A DNA stretch of 64,000 nt from Kribbella sp. CA-293567 (GTDB taxonomy: Bacteria > Actinomycetota > Actinomycetes > Propionibacteriales > Kribbellaceae): contig NZ_CP114065.1 of assembly GCF_027627575.1 (NCBI RefSeq), positions 5,704,001-5,768,000 on the forward strand, written 5' to 3'. Below, one piece after another: positions 1 through 8,062 of the stretch. The notes beneath the pieces were generated by a model. That model had not been told where the DNA came from. It searched no databases and was given only the letters and a program-made list of their open reading frames with translations. Made by a program: the position numbers and the translations under genes. Position 1 is the stretch's first letter; the number at the start of each line of letters is the position of its first letter.

Positions 1-148
1 GAGCAAGCGCTACCGGCTGGTTCGGCTGATCGACGCGGATCGTACGGACGCCGACCCGTGGCTGAACCCCTGGGCGCTGGACATCAACCGCGGCAATCGC
101 CAGATCGCGCACGGCGTGCTCCTCGTACTGCGCCCGCTCGACATCTGA
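1..148 (+). CDS. C-terminal fragment of an unrecognised protein
   Basis: An open frame enters from the left edge and stops at TGA 146-148. Only the last 48 residues are visible, ending in HGVLLVLRPLDI. They contain WLNPWALDINRGNRQIAHG but no motif that I can assign to a family. High GC at third positions and a strong hairpin 20 bases after the stop support a real gene. The start and function lie outside the window. Confidence 0.6.
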   Translation, partial: SKRYRLVRLIDADRTDADPWLNPWALDINRGNRQIAHGVLLVLRPLDI

Positions 149-167
149 GCTCGCGCCTCACCAGGCT

Positions 168-208
168 CCTGACGCCTCGGTCGGCATCCAGCCGGCCGGG
201 GCGTCAGG
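168..208. terminator. Bidirectional terminator-like hairpin
   Basis: CCTGACGCC at 168-176 pairs perfectly with GGCGTCAGG at 200-208. Inside, CGGTCGGC (178-185) pairs with GCCGGCCG (191-198) with one G:T pair. It sits between two convergent genes, whose stops are at 148 and 218, so it can serve both. No long T-tract follows. Confidence 0.65.
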
Positions 209-217
209 GTTGAAGCG

Positions 218-883
218 TCAGGGTTTCGCGCTGCCACGACCTGCGCGACTCCCGCGGTACGCCGCTTCTCGCACCTTCCTCAGCCACGCCGGGCCGGGCA
301 CGGCTCCGGCGGGATGATTGAGGATCGGGTCGTAGACGAGTCCATCGGTGGCGATCGGATCGGTCGACAGGTAGAGCCGGCCGACCCGGTGCCAGGCCGT
401 CCGCCGTCCGGTAGCACTCAGGTCGAAGACCCACTCCCCCGGTTCTCCGGGCAGGTCCGCCGTGGCCGGTGCGTCCGCGCCATCCGTGGGGGTGAGCATC
501 AACCAGGTCGGAGAATTCCCGGTCTCATAGGGAGCAAGCGTTGTGTAACGGGCAGCTCCCCAGCGGAGAGCGGGAACAGGCAGCCACCGTGTCCAGCGCC
601 CGTGGCCCGAACTGGAGAACAAGAAGTCCCAGTAGTCCGGCGACTCAGGTGCCTGAACCCGGAGCGCTATCCCGAGCACGTCCGGCAGCGTTCCCGGCGT
701 ACCGGCTCCTTTGGTCAACCTGGCCACGACTTCGTGAGTCCCGACCGGCAATAGTGCAGCCGGGTCGGTGATGGTGAGCCGCGCGGCGAAAGCTGTTCCA
801 CCGGGGTGCACTGCACGGCTGTGCCTGAGCTTGGCCAGCACTGCGAAGAACGCTTCGACAGGTAACAGCGGCTGCGATCCCAT
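218..883 (-). CDS. Small catalase-superfamily-like protein
   Basis: This is a 221-residue protein. The segment AVHPGGTAFAARLTITD followed by VVARLTKGAGTPGTLPDV and GIALRV resembles the start of the catalase fold, where heme catalases have HAKG, VRFS and RGFAxKF elements. It is less than half the length of a true catalase and I cannot point to the proximal tyrosine, so peroxidase activity is not shown. No signal peptide is visible. It is divergent from the epimerase/recQ operon. The -35 element of that operon's promoter falls at this gene's start codon, so the two may be co-regulated. Related short proteins are often called hypothetical or phosphodiesterase in databases. Confidence 0.6.
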   Translation of the reverse strand: MGSQPLLPVEAFFAVLAKLRHSRAVHPGGTAFAARLTITDPAALLPVGTHEVVARLTKGAGTPGTLPDVLGIALRVQAPESPDYWDFLFSSSGHGRWTRWLPVPALRWGAARYTTLAPYETGNSPTWLMLTPTDGADAPATADLPGEPGEWVFDLSATGRRTAWHRVGRLYLSTDPIATDGLVYDPILNHPAGAVPGPAWLRKVREAAYRGSRAGRGSAKP

Positions 884-884
884 A

Positions 885-910
885 GGGTCGCAGTGCCCCG
901 ATGTGGGTAC
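885..910 (+). promoter_or_regulatory. SigB-type promoter for the epimerase/recQ operon
   Basis: GGGT (885-888), a 16-base spacer and GGGTAC (905-910) fit the GNNT-N14/16-GGGTAC pattern known for Streptomyces SigB. Eight bases separate GGGTAC from ATG 919, so the transcript should begin at or next to the start codon. This is inference from sequence. Confidence 0.6.
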
Positions 911-918
911 TGCGAAGC

Positions 919-1971
919 ATGCGAATCGTCATCACAGGAGCAACCGGAAACGTCGGTACGGCGCTCATCCGCCGACTCGGCGACGAGCACTCGGTGGTCG
1001 GGGTGTCGCGGCGCCGTCCCAGCACCGGAGGCGCTGCCTGGCACACCGCCGATCTGACCCGCCCGGACGCCGTCTCCGTCCTCCGCGAGATCTTCGAGGG
1101 TGCCGACGCGGTCGTGCACGCGGCGTGGGCGTTCCAGCCCTCCCACGACCTCGGCTACCTGGAACGGGTCGGGGTCGACGGGACCCGGCACGTGATCGAG
1201 GCCGTCACCGCGGCCGGCGTACCGCACCTGGTGCACCTGTCGTCGATCGGCACCTATGCCAAGAAGACCGCCAACGCCCCGGTCGACGAGTCATGGCCGG
1301 CCACTGGTATACCCAGCTCTCCCTACAGCCAGCACAAAGCAGCGGCCGAGCGGCTCCTGGACGAGTTGGAGGAACGGTCCGGCGACTCACCGATCGTCAC
1401 CCGGATGCGGCCCGGAATCATCGGCCAGCGCTCCGCGGGCAGCGCGCTCCTTCGCTATGCCTTGCCCGCGATCGTGCCGGCGAGAGCCCTGGACCTGGTG
1501 ATGCTGGTTCCGCTGGACCACGCCCTGGCCGTACCGGTCGTGCATGCGGACGACGTGGCCGACGCCATCGCGCGCGCACTCGAGCGTGGAGCCGGCGGCG
1601 CGTACAACCTCGCCACCCCGAAACCGATTACTGCCGACGACATAGCAGCAGCCCTGCGTGCCCATCACGTGCACGTCCCGGCTCCCGTCGTACGGGCCGC
1701 GGCGGCTGCGGCCTGGCACGCGCGCTTGCAGCCGGTCGATCCCGGTTGGCTCGACCTGGCCTACTCGGTGCCACTGCTCGACACGACCCGGGCCGAGCGC
1801 GAGCTCGGCTGGCAACCGCGCCACGACGGGCCCGAGGTGCTCCGCGAGATCATCGACGGCCTTCGCACCGCCGCGTCCGGCAGGACTCCGGTACTCCGTC
1901 CGCGCACGGTGGCCCGGCAACTGGCCGATCTGCTTCGTCGTGGGCCGGTCAGCCGGCGCCGCCACACCTGA
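919..1971 (+). CDS. NAD-dependent epimerase/dehydratase (SDR superfamily)
   Basis: A 350-residue extended-SDR protein. Residues 1-15 hold the Rossmann motif GATGNVG after a short beta strand, and the catalytic pair appears as YSQHK near residue 135. The family acts on nucleotide sugars or other carbonyl/alcohol substrates; the substrate cannot be told here. ATG 919 is preferred to ATG 901 because it begins exactly at the Rossmann strand (MRIVITGATG) and lies 8 bases after a GGGTAC -10 element. There is no Shine-Dalgarno sequence, which is consistent with a leaderless message. The stop TGA overlaps the recQ start (TGATG), so the two are translationally coupled. Confidence 0.85.
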   Translation: MRIVITGATGNVGTALIRRLGDEHSVVGVSRRRPSTGGAAWHTADLTRPDAVSVLREIFEGADAVVHAAWAFQPSHDLGYLERVGVDGTRHVIEAVTAAGVPHLVHLSSIGTYAKKTANAPVDESWPATGIPSSPYSQHKAAAERLLDELEERSGDSPIVTRMRPGIIGQRSAGSALLRYALPAIVPARALDLVMLVPLDHALAVPVVHADDVADAIARALERGAGGAYNLATPKPITADDIAAALRAHHVHVPAPVVRAAAAAAWHARLQPVDPGWLDLAYSVPLLDTTRAERELGWQPRHDGPEVLREIIDGLRTAASGRTPVLRPRTVARQLADLLRRGPVSRRRHT

Positions 1972-3620
1972 TGAGCGCGCGAAAGGAAGCAGGAGTGCGG
2001 GAACTGCTGAAAACCATCGCTCGGGAACGCTTCGGCTGGGCAGAGCTTCGGCCCCCACAACTGGAAGCCATGTCGGCGGTGATGGCCGGCCGGGATGCCT
2101 TGGTGGTGATGCCGACCGGCGCGGGGAAGTCCGCGATCTTCCAGGTTCCGGCCCTGCTGCTGGACGGACCGGCCGTGATCGTTAGCCCGCTGATCTCCCT
2201 CCAGCACGATCAGGTCGTCGGCCTGCTCGACGCCGGCGACGGTTCCCTGACCGCCCGTGAACTGAACAGCACGATCGGCGCGACCGAGCGGGCGGAGATC
2301 TACGAAGCGCTGGCCACCGGCGAGCTGCGCTACCTGTTCCTGGCGCCCGAACAACTGGCGAAGACCGACGTCCTCGACCGGCTGGCCGAGACCAAGCCCG
2401 CGTTGTTCGTCGTCGACGAGGCGCACTGCGTGGCCTCCTGGGGACACGACTTCCGGCCCGACTACCTCCGCCTCGGCGACGCTGCCGAAGCGCTCGGCCG
2501 GCCGCCCGTGCTGGCCCTCACCGCGACCGCGTCGCGACCGGTTCGCGAGGAGATCGCCGCCACGTTGCGGTTGCGCGACCCCCTGCAGGTCGTGGCCGGC
2601 TTCGACCGGCCGAACCTGTCCCTCGAGGTTCTCTCCTCCGCGGACGCCGAGCGCCGCCGCGAACTCGTCCTCGAGCAGGCGGCCGGCGAACCCGGCGCAG
2701 GAATCGTCTACACCGCCACCCGCCGGGAGACCGAGGAGTACGCCGCCGCGCTGACCGAGCGTGGTCGCAACGCGGCGCCGTACCACGCGGGCCTGAAGAA
2801 GACCGAGCGATCGGCCACCCACGAGGCCTTCCTGGCCGGCGAACTGGAGGTCGTCGTCGCCACCACCGCCTTCGGGATGGGGATCGACAAACCCGACATC
2901 AGGTTCGTCGTGCACGCCTCGCTGGCCGACTCGCTCGATTCCTACTACCAGGAGATCGGCCGGGCCGGACGTGACGGTCAACCGGCCAAGGCCATCCTGG
3001 TGCACGGTCCCGGCGATCTGGGTCTCCGCCGATTCCTGGCGCCGACGCCGCCGGACGAGAGCACGGTGGCCGACGTACTGGCGGCCGTCCGGACCGCCGA
3101 GAAGCCCGTACTGCGAAGCCGTCTCGCCGATCGGCTCGAACTGTCACGAACCCTTGTCGGCCGTTGCTGCGCCTTGCTGGAACAGGCCCAGGCCGTCCGG
3201 TTCGACCGACGCAACCGCCTGCGCCCCGTCGGCGAATCGGCGACCGCGGCGGCAGACGCCGTCGCGGTCGCCGAGGTCGCTTGCCGGGTCACCCAGTCGC
3301 GCCTCGACATGATGAGGGAGTACGCCGAGACGCGCGGCTGCCGGCGCCAGTTCCTGCTGTCCTACTTCGGGGACGACCTGGCCGAACCGTGCGGCAACTG
3401 CGACACCTGCGCTGCCGGCCTGCCCGAGCCGGCGACCACCCGCAGTTCGCAGTACGGGCTGAACGAGAGGGTGCGGCATCACGACTTCGGCGAAGGCTCG
3501 GTACTGCGAGCGGAAGACGACCGGATGGTCGTGCTCTTCGACGAATTCGGATACCGCACCCTGTCCCTCGATGCCGTTGCCACCAACGAACTGCTGGAGC
3601 CGGTGACGGCACCGAACTGA
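1971..3620 (+). CDS. recQ: RecQ-family ATP-dependent DNA helicase
   Basis: A 549-residue 3'-5' DNA helicase for recombination repair. The motifs appear in order: Walker A MPTGAGKSAIFQVPAL near residue 45, the DEAH box VVDEAHCVASWGHDFRPDY near 145, ATTAFGMGIDKPDIRFVVH near 300, and the arginine-finger motif QEIGRAGRDG near 325. The RecQ zinc site ends in CGNCDTC near 475. There is no HRDC domain. The last 60 residues form a small domain beginning VRHHDFGEGSV, as in short actinobacterial RecQ proteins. ATG 1971 overlaps the epimerase stop by one base. A much longer reading frame exists upstream in this phase, but it runs through the epimerase gene and is a shadow. Confidence 0.95.
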   Translation: MSARKEAGVRELLKTIARERFGWAELRPPQLEAMSAVMAGRDALVVMPTGAGKSAIFQVPALLLDGPAVIVSPLISLQHDQVVGLLDAGDGSLTARELNSTIGATERAEIYEALATGELRYLFLAPEQLAKTDVLDRLAETKPALFVVDEAHCVASWGHDFRPDYLRLGDAAEALGRPPVLALTATASRPVREEIAATLRLRDPLQVVAGFDRPNLSLEVLSSADAERRRELVLEQAAGEPGAGIVYTATRRETEEYAAALTERGRNAAPYHAGLKKTERSATHEAFLAGELEVVVATTAFGMGIDKPDIRFVVHASLADSLDSYYQEIGRAGRDGQPAKAILVHGPGDLGLRRFLAPTPPDESTVADVLAAVRTAEKPVLRSRLADRLELSRTLVGRCCALLEQAQAVRFDRRNRLRPVGESATAAADAVAVAEVACRVTQSRLDMMREYAETRGCRRQFLLSYFGDDLAEPCGNCDTCAAGLPEPATTRSSQYGLNERVRHHDFGEGSVLRAEDDRMVVLFDEFGYRTLSLDAVATNELLEPVTAPN

Positions 3621-3626
3621 TCGGAC

Positions 3627-4499
3627 CTACTGGTTGGTGGCGTTCTTGACGGCAGCCTGAGCCTTGGTCTTCATCGTGCCCTTCAGGTCCGCGAGGGGCG
3701 CGTAGGTGCCGTACAAGGCCGGGTCCGGCGCGGGGGCGCTGCCCGGACCGCCGAGCGGCTCGGGATCGGTGAGGTACTCCAGCGCACCGTCGCCCTTGGT
3801 CCAGCCACCCTTGGGCCCGTCCGTGCCGTCCGAGAGCCGCCAGATGGTGTGGTTGTGGTCCTGGTTCTCCTCGTCGAGCAGGGCCTCCGGAGCGATCGGG
3901 CCGCCCAGCCCGTCGGCCTCCAGTTCCTCGATCGCCTTCAGCCACTGCTTCTGATGCACGGTGTCCCGGGCCAGGTTGAACTGCAGCATCGCCTTCACCC
4001 CGGGATCGTCGGTCATGTTGTACAACCGCGCGGTCTGCAACCGGCCCTGCGCCTCGGCCGCCGCGTTCGCCCGGAAGTCCGCCAGTAAGTTGCCGCTAGC
4101 AACGATATAGTTGCCGTTCCACGGCACGCCCTGGCTGTTGGCCGCCAGCGCGCCACCACCGGCCACGATCGCCTGCTGCGGATCCATCCCGCCCAGCACC
4201 GCCGCCATCACCGGATCCTTCACCGCTTCCGCGGTCACCGTCGACGGCGCCCCCTCCAGCAGCCGCGCCACCATCGTGGCCAGCATCTCCACGTGACCGA
4301 TCTCCTCGGTCGCGGTGTCCATGATCAGATCCTTGTACTTCCCCTCGACCCGGCAGTTCCAGCCCTGGAACAGGTACTGCATGGTCACGGTCATCTCGCC
4401 GTACGCGCCGCCGATCAACTCCTGCAGTTTCCGCGCGTACAGGGCGTCCGGCTTCTCCGGCTTGGCTTCGAACTGCAGTCGCTTGGTGTGACGGAACAT
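3627..4499 (-). CDS. Manganese catalase
   Basis: A 290-residue dimanganese catalase that disproportionates hydrogen peroxide without heme. The ferritin-like four-helix core has the expected metal-ligand segments, including YGEMTVTMQYLFQGW near residue 35 and TATEEIGHVEML near residue 65. Later come a Gly/Ala-rich stretch and ARDTVHQKQWLKAIEELE with further ligands. Length fits the family. ATG 4499 is chosen over an upstream start because GGAGAC sits 6 bases before it and MFRHTKRL is the usual N-terminus. It is convergent with recQ, 6 bp apart. The promoter fits the SigB-type pattern, matching a role in general or oxidative stress. Confidence 0.93.
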   Translation of the reverse strand: MFRHTKRLQFEAKPEKPDALYARKLQELIGGAYGEMTVTMQYLFQGWNCRVEGKYKDLIMDTATEEIGHVEMLATMVARLLEGAPSTVTAEAVKDPVMAAVLGGMDPQQAIVAGGGALAANSQGVPWNGNYIVASGNLLADFRANAAAEAQGRLQTARLYNMTDDPGVKAMLQFNLARDTVHQKQWLKAIEELEADGLGGPIAPEALLDEENQDHNHTIWRLSDGTDGPKGGWTKGDGALEYLTDPEPLGGPGSAPAPDPALYGTYAPLADLKGTMKTKAQAAVKNATNQ

Positions 4500-4531
4500 C
4501 AGTCGTCTCCTTAACGGGTGGGTGGCCCGCA

Positions 4532-4556
4532 GTACCCACCACCGGGGCACCCACAC
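4532..4556 (-). promoter_or_regulatory. SigB-type promoter of the Mn catalase gene
   Basis: On the minus strand, GTGT (4556-4553), a 15-base spacer and GGGTAC (4537-4532) match GNNT-N15-GGGTAC. The predicted leader is about 25 bases and includes the GGAGAC ribosome binding site. Confidence 0.65.
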
Positions 4557-4581
4557 TCACGTCATGGCTGCTATCGGACGG

Positions 4582-4998
4582 TCAGGGCCGGGAAATGTCC
4601 TGGACCGTGTCACCGGTGGCCTGCTCGGGCATCGCGCGGGCGATGTCGGCCTGCGCGAGCATGCCGACCAGGTCGTGGCCGTCGATCACCGGCAGCCGCC
4701 GCAACTGGTGCTCGGTCATCGTGGCCAGCGCTTCCTCGATGCTGTCGTCGGCACCGATCGTGACCGGTTTGCCCTGCCCGAACTGGCCGGCCAGAGCGGT
4801 GGACGGATCACCACCGTCCGCGACGCAGCGCACCACGATGTCGCGGTCGGTCAGCACGCCCTTCAGCCGGTTGTCCTCACCGCAGATCGGCAGGGCGCCG
4901 ACGTCCAGGTCCCGCATCTTGCGGGCCGCGTCCGCCAGCGTCTCGTTCTCGCCGACACACTCCGCGCCGGCCGTCATCAGCTCTCGTGCTGTTGTCAT
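4582..4998 (-). CDS. Tandem CBS-domain protein
   Basis: A 138-residue protein made of two CBS domains, roughly residues 8-60 and 75-130. The usual signatures GALPICGEDNRLKGVLTDRDI and LRRLPVIDGHDLVGMLAQADIA end each domain. Such pairs bind adenine nucleotides or similar ligands and act as energy or stress sensors. There is no attached enzyme domain, as in actinobacterial hypoxia/stress-response CBS proteins. AGGGAG lies about 10 bases upstream of ATG 4998. It is co-directional with the Mn catalase gene but separated by 82 bp with a separate promoter for the catalase. Confidence 0.88.
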   Translation of the reverse strand: MTTARELMTAGAECVGENETLADAARKMRDLDVGALPICGEDNRLKGVLTDRDIVVRCVADGGDPSTALAGQFGQGKPVTIGADDSIEEALATMTEHQLRRLPVIDGHDLVGMLAQADIARAMPEQATGDTVQDISRP

Positions 4999-5041
4999 CG
5001 CACCCTGCTCCCTTCACCTCTTACTGCCAGATGGGGACGCG

Positions 5042-5066
5042 GTTCCCCGGCAGATCGCCTCGAAAC
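5042..5066 (-). promoter_or_regulatory. Possible SigB-like promoter of the CBS gene
   Basis: On the minus strand GTTT (5066-5063), 15 bases and GGGAAC (5047-5042) resemble the GGGTAC-type promoters of this region but deviate in the -10 element. The call is tentative. Confidence 0.35.
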
Positions 5067-5091
5067 GCCGTTGACCGGACATTCGGGCCGC

Positions 5092-5117
5092 GCATGGCCA
5101 GCGGCAGGGAGGGGTAC
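5092..5117 (+). promoter_or_regulatory. SigB-type promoter upstream of the ANTAR gene
   Basis: GCAT (5092-5095), a 16-base spacer and GGGTAC (5112-5117) fit GNNT-N14/16-GGGTAC. The -35 is the same GCAT as in the promoters of both SigB/F-like sigma genes in this window. The predicted leader to ATG 5217 is about 95 bases. Confidence 0.55.
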
Positions 5118-5216
5118 AGGGAGGCGCTCTGATGAGCCACCGCGGCGGGGTTGCGCACTCAGCCCCTCAGCCGTGCGGTGCCGGTTCGCCGGGCATCACG
5201 CGAGGACAGTCGGACG

Positions 5217-5462
5217 ATGGAATCAGCAGTGCTGCAGCAAGCCGTTGGCATCTTGATGGACTGGTACGGCGTCCCGCCAGAGGCGGCGATCGAGCAGCTC
5301 GAGCAGTGGGCCACCGATTGTGGCGCCGCGAGCTGGGAGGTTGCCGAGGGCCTCGTGCACGGCATCTGTCTGGGCCGGCCGACCGCCTGCCGCGAGGAAG
5401 TCCTGCGGCACCTCGAGCAGCTGCTCCGGCAGTTCCCTGCCACGGCCCAGCTGCCGGACTGA
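5217..5462 (+). CDS. ANTAR-domain-only regulator
   Basis: An 81-residue protein that is almost entirely an ANTAR RNA-binding domain. LQQAVGILMDWYGVPPEAAI is the first helix pair and WEVAEGLVH is the third helix. ANTAR proteins act as transcription antitermination factors by binding paired RNA hairpins. There is no sensor domain here, so it may work with the GAF-ANTAR protein encoded convergently 4 bp away. ATG 5217 is chosen because the domain begins there. A TTG at 5151 in frame would add a basic, low-complexity extension and is less likely. A SigB-type promoter precedes it. Confidence 0.7.
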   Translation: MESAVLQQAVGILMDWYGVPPEAAIEQLEQWATDCGAASWEVAEGLVHGICLGRPTACREEVLRHLEQLLRQFPATAQLPD

Positions 5463-5466
5463 GAAC

Positions 5467-6156
5467 TCAGCCGCCGGCCTTGGAGTCGGTATCGGTGACG
5501 AGTTGCTCGGCCAGCCGGTTGAGTTTCACGTTGCCGTGCTGGGACAGCCTGGTCAGGAAGGCGAAAGCGCGCTGGTCGGTCAGGCTGTAGCGCTCCATCA
5601 CGATGCCGATCGCCTGACCGATCGTCCGCCGGGTGCGCAGCGCCTCCTGCAGGTTGTGGATCTCCTGTGCGTAGGCGATCGCCATCGCCGACTGGTGCCG
5701 GAACAGCACCCCGAGCGAGCCGAGATCCCCGAACGCCCCGATCCGGGTGGAGTAGAGGTTCAGCGCGCCCTGCGACTTCGGCGCGTCGAAGAGCCGGATG
5801 CCGGCCTGCGCACGGATCCCCACCGCCACCGCGGTCGCGGCGTACCGGGGGAATCTTGCGTCGGTGGCGAGATCGGACGCCACCACGTGTGCCGTGTCCA
5901 CGGCGGCCTCGTAGCACGGCCCCTCTTGCAGGTCGTACTGCGCGGCGTCCACACCCCACAGGACGTCGTCGGTCGGGGCGACCGTCTCCAGCGAACCATC
6001 ACTGTGTTTGACCGTGATGCTGGCATAGACGACCTCGGGCAGCACCTCGACGGCGGCCGTCGTGATGCGACTCAGCGTATGGTCCAGGTCTCCGGGAGTC
6101 AGCGACTTCGCCAACTGCCGGGCAACCTCGTCCAGTCCGTCTTCATCCATTCCCAT
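5467..6156 (-). CDS. GAF-ANTAR transcription antitermination regulator
   Basis: A 229-residue protein with an N-terminal GAF sensor domain (about 25-155) and a C-terminal ANTAR domain (about 165-220, RRTIGQAIGIVMERYSL and LNRLAEQLV). The GAF segment LQEGPCYEAA is typical of this actinobacterial subfamily. The ligand is unknown. Two starts are possible. ATG 6156 has AAGGGGG 6 bases upstream. ATG 6150 lies exactly 9 bases after GGGTAC and would give a leaderless message like other genes here. It is convergent with the small ANTAR gene. Confidence 0.88.
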   Translation of the reverse strand: MGMDEDGLDEVARQLAKSLTPGDLDHTLSRITTAAVEVLPEVVYASITVKHSDGSLETVAPTDDVLWGVDAAQYDLQEGPCYEAAVDTAHVVASDLATDARFPRYAATAVAVGIRAQAGIRLFDAPKSQGALNLYSTRIGAFGDLGSLGVLFRHQSAMAIAYAQEIHNLQEALRTRRTIGQAIGIVMERYSLTDQRAFAFLTRLSQHGNVKLNRLAEQLVTDTDSKAGG

Positions 6157-6159
6157 CGT

Positions 6160-6184
6160 GTACCCCCTTCTGCCCGTCTCAAGC
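6160..6184 (-). promoter_or_regulatory. SigB-type promoter of the GAF-ANTAR gene
   Basis: On the minus strand GCTT (6184-6181), 15 bases and GGGTAC (6165-6160) fit the SigB-type pattern. The G-rich -10 also overlaps a possible ribosome binding site, so the two readings compete. Confidence 0.5.
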
Positions 6185-6212
6185 CGCCGGCGGTACGACT
6201 TCCCTGCCGCTG

Positions 6213-7229
6213 CTACTTGCGGGCGTCCTGGTCGAGAACCTGGTTGACCGACCGTTCCAGCACGACGCGCGTCTCCTCGTCGTCGAGATCGGAACCGACC
6301 TCGGCGACCGTGTCGGCGATGGTGCGGCCGTGCTTGTACTGCTCGACCACCCGCGGATCCACGTACGACGCGCGCGCCACCGCCGGGGTGTTGCCCAGAT
6401 GGGACGACACCTCCTCGAGCATCTCCTTCACCGCCGCGTCGAGCGCCTTCTTCGTGGTCGGCGGGTCCGCCTCGGCCAGCTCCACCGCCGCGTGCACGGT
6501 GGCGGTCCAGGTGCGCAGGTCCTTGACCGTGTAGTCGTCGCCGACCAGTTCGTGGAACCGCTCGTTCACCATCGCGGCGTCGATCTCGTGGTAGCCGTTG
6601 CCGTCGCGGTAGACCAGCAGCCGGTCGCTCCCGTGCTTGCCGCGCTTCAGCGAGCGCACCGCGGCCACCAGCCGGTCGTCCTCGAGTTCGATCTTCCGCT
6701 GCTGACCACCCTTGGCCACGAAGTCGAAGACCAGCTTGCCCTTGCTGACCCGGACGTCGTCGCGCAGCAGGGTCGCGGCGCCGCGGCTGCCGTACTCCTC
6801 GGCGTAGGTCGTGTTGCCGGTCCGGAAGACGCCGTAGTCGAGCATTCGCAGCGCGACCGCCAGCACCCGGCGGCGATCGAGACCGCTGGAGCACAGATCG
6901 GCGTCCACCGCCTCCCGGAAGGCCGGCAGCTTGCGGGCCAGTTGCCGGACCCGGTCGTGCTTGTCGGCGTCCTGGGCCGTCCGCCAGTCGTCGTGGTACA
7001 GGTACTGCCGCCGGCCGGCCTGGTCGGTGCCGATCGCCTGGATGTGGCCGTTCGGATAGGGGCAGATCCAGACGTCGGTCCAGGCGGGCGGGATGGCCAG
7101 CGTCCGGATCCGTTCCAGGACGTCGATGTCCTCGATCTTCGCGCCGTCGGTGTCGAGATAGCTGAAGCCACGGCCGCGACGCCGGCGGGCGAAACCCGGC
7201 CGGTCCGGATGGCTGCGTCGAATTCGCAC
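6213..7229 (-). CDS. DNA topoisomerase IB
   Basis: A 338-residue poxvirus-type/eukaryotic-like type IB topoisomerase, which relaxes supercoils through a 3'-phosphotyrosine intermediate. Diagnostic pieces are YLYHDDWRTAQDADKHDR near residue 85, VSKGKLVFDFVAKGGQQR near 165, VKDLRTWTATVHA near 245 and the catalytic tyrosine in ARASYVDPRVVEQYKHG near 295. GTG 7229 is preferred because it lies 8 bases after GGGTAC and starts the conserved N-terminal domain (RIRRSHPDRPGF). A longer frame upstream reads basic low-complexity sequence. It is divergent from the GAF-ANTAR pair at 7346. Confidence 0.9.
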   Translation of the reverse strand: MRIRRSHPDRPGFARRRRGRGFSYLDTDGAKIEDIDVLERIRTLAIPPAWTDVWICPYPNGHIQAIGTDQAGRRQYLYHDDWRTAQDADKHDRVRQLARKLPAFREAVDADLCSSGLDRRRVLAVALRMLDYGVFRTGNTTYAEEYGSRGAATLLRDDVRVSKGKLVFDFVAKGGQQRKIELEDDRLVAAVRSLKRGKHGSDRLLVYRDGNGYHEIDAAMVNERFHELVGDDYTVKDLRTWTATVHAAVELAEADPPTTKKALDAAVKEMLEEVSSHLGNTPAVARASYVDPRVVEQYKHGRTIADTVAEVGSDLDDEETRVVLERSVNQVLDQDARK

Positions 7230-7237
7230 ACGTCCCG

Positions 7238-7243
7238 GTACCC
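7238..7243 (-). promoter_or_regulatory. GGGTAC -10-like element before topoisomerase IB
   Basis: GGGTAC on the minus strand ends 8 bases before GTG 7229, the same geometry as other putative leaderless genes here. No GNNT is found at the expected -35 position, so this is weaker than the other cases. Confidence 0.35.
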
Positions 7244-7345
7244 ACCCCGATGCACCCGGAGGGGCGGCTTGGACGGGCCGAAGATCTTGTGCGACGGTGG
7301 ATGGGACCACGCAGCGTTCACCGGCGCTCACGAACTCCAGACGGG

Positions 7346-8062
7346 ATGGTCGCGATGGACGAGGTGGACAAGACCACCTTGCTGGTCCGGATGGCACGGC
7401 TGATCGCCGACAAGGCCACCGACGTCCCGTTGGAGACCCGGCTGTGCCTGGCCTACCTGGGCATCCTGGGCGGTGACGGAGCCGCCCTCACGCTGAGCTA
7501 CACCCTGCCTGACCGGATCACGCTGTGCACGACCGACGACGTCGCCGCCCGGCTGGAGGACCTGCAGGACGTGCTCGGCGAGGGCCCCGGCCCGACGGCG
7601 TACCGGACCGGGCAGATCGTGGTCGCCGACCTCCGCTCCGAGCAGAACTCCTGGCCGATGTTCGCCGACGCGGCCCGCCAGATTCCGGGCGCCTCCGTCC
7701 TGTACGCCGTCCCGATGCGGCCCCGCGAGGACGGGGTGATCGGCGTCCTGACCGTCCATCAGGGCGATGCCGACCTGCCAGACCTCGATCAGGCGCAGTT
7801 CCTGGTGAACGCGATCGCGGCCGCGGTGATCAAGGACCCACCCGACGAGTCCGAGCTGCTGATCGGTCCCTGGGCCGCCCGCTCCCAGATCCACCAGGCG
7901 ACCGGCATGGTGGTGGCTCAGCTACGGGTCGGCCCGGACGATGCGATGGCACTGCTGCGAGCCCACGCCTTCACCCACAACCTCACCCTGAGCGAGGTGG
8001 CCGAGCGGATCACCAGCCGGCGCCTGCACTTCTCCGACGATGCCGAAAGCGAGACCTCATGA
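7346..8062 (+). CDS. GAF-ANTAR regulator (first of a tandem pair)
   Basis: A 238-residue protein with a GAF domain (about 15-165; LQDVLGEGPGPTAYRTG is the characteristic segment) and an ANTAR domain (about 180-230, SQIHQATGMVVAQLRVGPDD and LSEVAERI). The ANTAR motif is slightly divergent, with MVVAQ where most have ILMER. The start may be ATG 7346 or ATG 7355; neither has a strong ribosome binding site. The last base pairs overlap the next gene as ATGA (8059-8062), so both are translated together. The paired GAF-ANTAR proteins could form a heteromer. Confidence 0.83.
   Translation: MVAMDEVDKTTLLVRMARLIADKATDVPLETRLCLAYLGILGGDGAALTLSYTLPDRITLCTTDDVAARLEDLQDVLGEGPGPTAYRTGQIVVADLRSEQNSWPMFADAARQIPGASVLYAVPMRPREDGVIGVLTVHQGDADLPDLDQAQFLVNAIAAAVIKDPPDESELLIGPWAARSQIHQATGMVVAQLRVGPDDAMALLRAHAFTHNLTLSEVAERITSRRLHFSDDAESETS

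Noticed and set aside
768..1970. Very long upstream extension of the recQ reading frame (950 codons in total)
   Set aside because: The extension reads the epimerase gene in another phase and is Arg/Pro-rich low-complexity sequence. recQ starts at ATG 1971 with a one-base overlap.
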